Made by a program: the position numbers and the translations under genes
Notes under the pieces: model-generated
Databases searched by the model: none
What the model was told of the DNA's origin: nothing
What the model saw: the letters and a program-made list of their open reading frames with translations, nothing else
Assembly (NCBI GenBank): GCA_964653195.1
Contig: CAZZCX010000009.1
Span: 1-45,295 of the forward strand
Length of the DNA stretch: 45,295 nucleotides
Direction: 5' to 3'
Source: CAYMDS01 sp964653195
GTDB lineage: Bacteria; Patescibacteriota; Microgenomatia; Levybacterales; UBA12049
Shown here: piece after piece, positions 45,227 to 45,295 of the stretch
How positions within the stretch are numbered: position 1 is the first letter of the stretch
How the letters are laid out: the number at the start of each line of letters is the position of its first letter

Positions 45227-45295
45227 CTATTAAAACAAATAAACTTGAGAATATTACGCTTTAGTATATCATGGAGAATTTAAAGTTGTAAATAG

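Overview
The window looks like a chromosome segment of a Candidate Phyla Radiation (Patescibacteria) bacterium. The DNA is AT-rich, genes are short and tightly packed, and core proteins are compact: RF1 is 298 aa with a shortened N-terminus and HisRS is 398 aa. Many small membrane or secreted proteins have no recognisable family. TGA closes several clear ORFs (for example at 16863, 25104, 28342-29088 and 29102-29965), so the standard bacterial code is used. I cannot fix the phylum from this window alone.

Layout. 1-5900: a SurA_N-like membrane-anchored protein, a DnaQ/GIY-YIG fusion nuclease, small unknown proteins, and rpmE-prfA. 5925-10939 (minus): a TrpR-family regulator, an unknown 451-aa protein, a DUF917-like gene broken by a one-base shift, hisS and an EamA transporter; the TrpR-like gene is preceded by tandem operators and followed by a terminator-type hairpin that abuts the next start codon. 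11127-13457 (minus): an M24 peptidase and two exported proteins. 13602-19691 (plus): a degenerate metallo-beta-lactamase-like protein, dnaB, then a cell-wall block (MurF-like, ddl, alr) and Maf. 19713-20972: a membrane-anchored serpin. 21187-29965: tRNA-Leu, pepA, efp, an MFS transporter, pseudouridine synthase, a LytR_C protein and yebC. 29966-30902 is a 0.9-kb stretch without a normal gene, but with a DnaA box and a candidate minimal gene for a 19-residue hydrophobic peptide. 30903-34709: a GH37 trehalase, a bacterial-PH protein, a Xer recombinase and a gene that seems to need a -1 frameshift at a dnaX-type slippery site. 34710-41731 (minus): SIMPL protein, folD, gyrA, ppa, gyrB. 41820-45108: a membrane protein with a winged-helix tail, a small membrane protein and an APC-type permease.

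The strongest general observation is promoter architecture. At about a dozen genes a good sigma70-type -10 hexamer (often with a -35 box 17 bp upstream) ends only 6-10 bp before the start codon, so the mRNA should begin at or within a few bases of the start codon: leaderless transcription. Clear examples are rpmE, the 5497 gene, the GTG-started 4017 gene, ddl, pepA, folD, gyrB, the 41820 gene and the SIMPL gene. Two genes (1432, 32421) instead have strong Shine-Dalgarno sequences. These are predictions from sequence, not mapped transcripts.

Together the genes cover replication and topology (dnaB, gyrA, gyrB, Xer), translation (prfA, rpmE, hisS, efp, yebC, tRNA-Leu), peptidoglycan precursors (MurF-like, Ddl, Alr), scavenging (trehalase, aminopeptidases, permeases) and surface or exported proteins, as expected for a reduced, probably host-dependent cell that still makes a wall.
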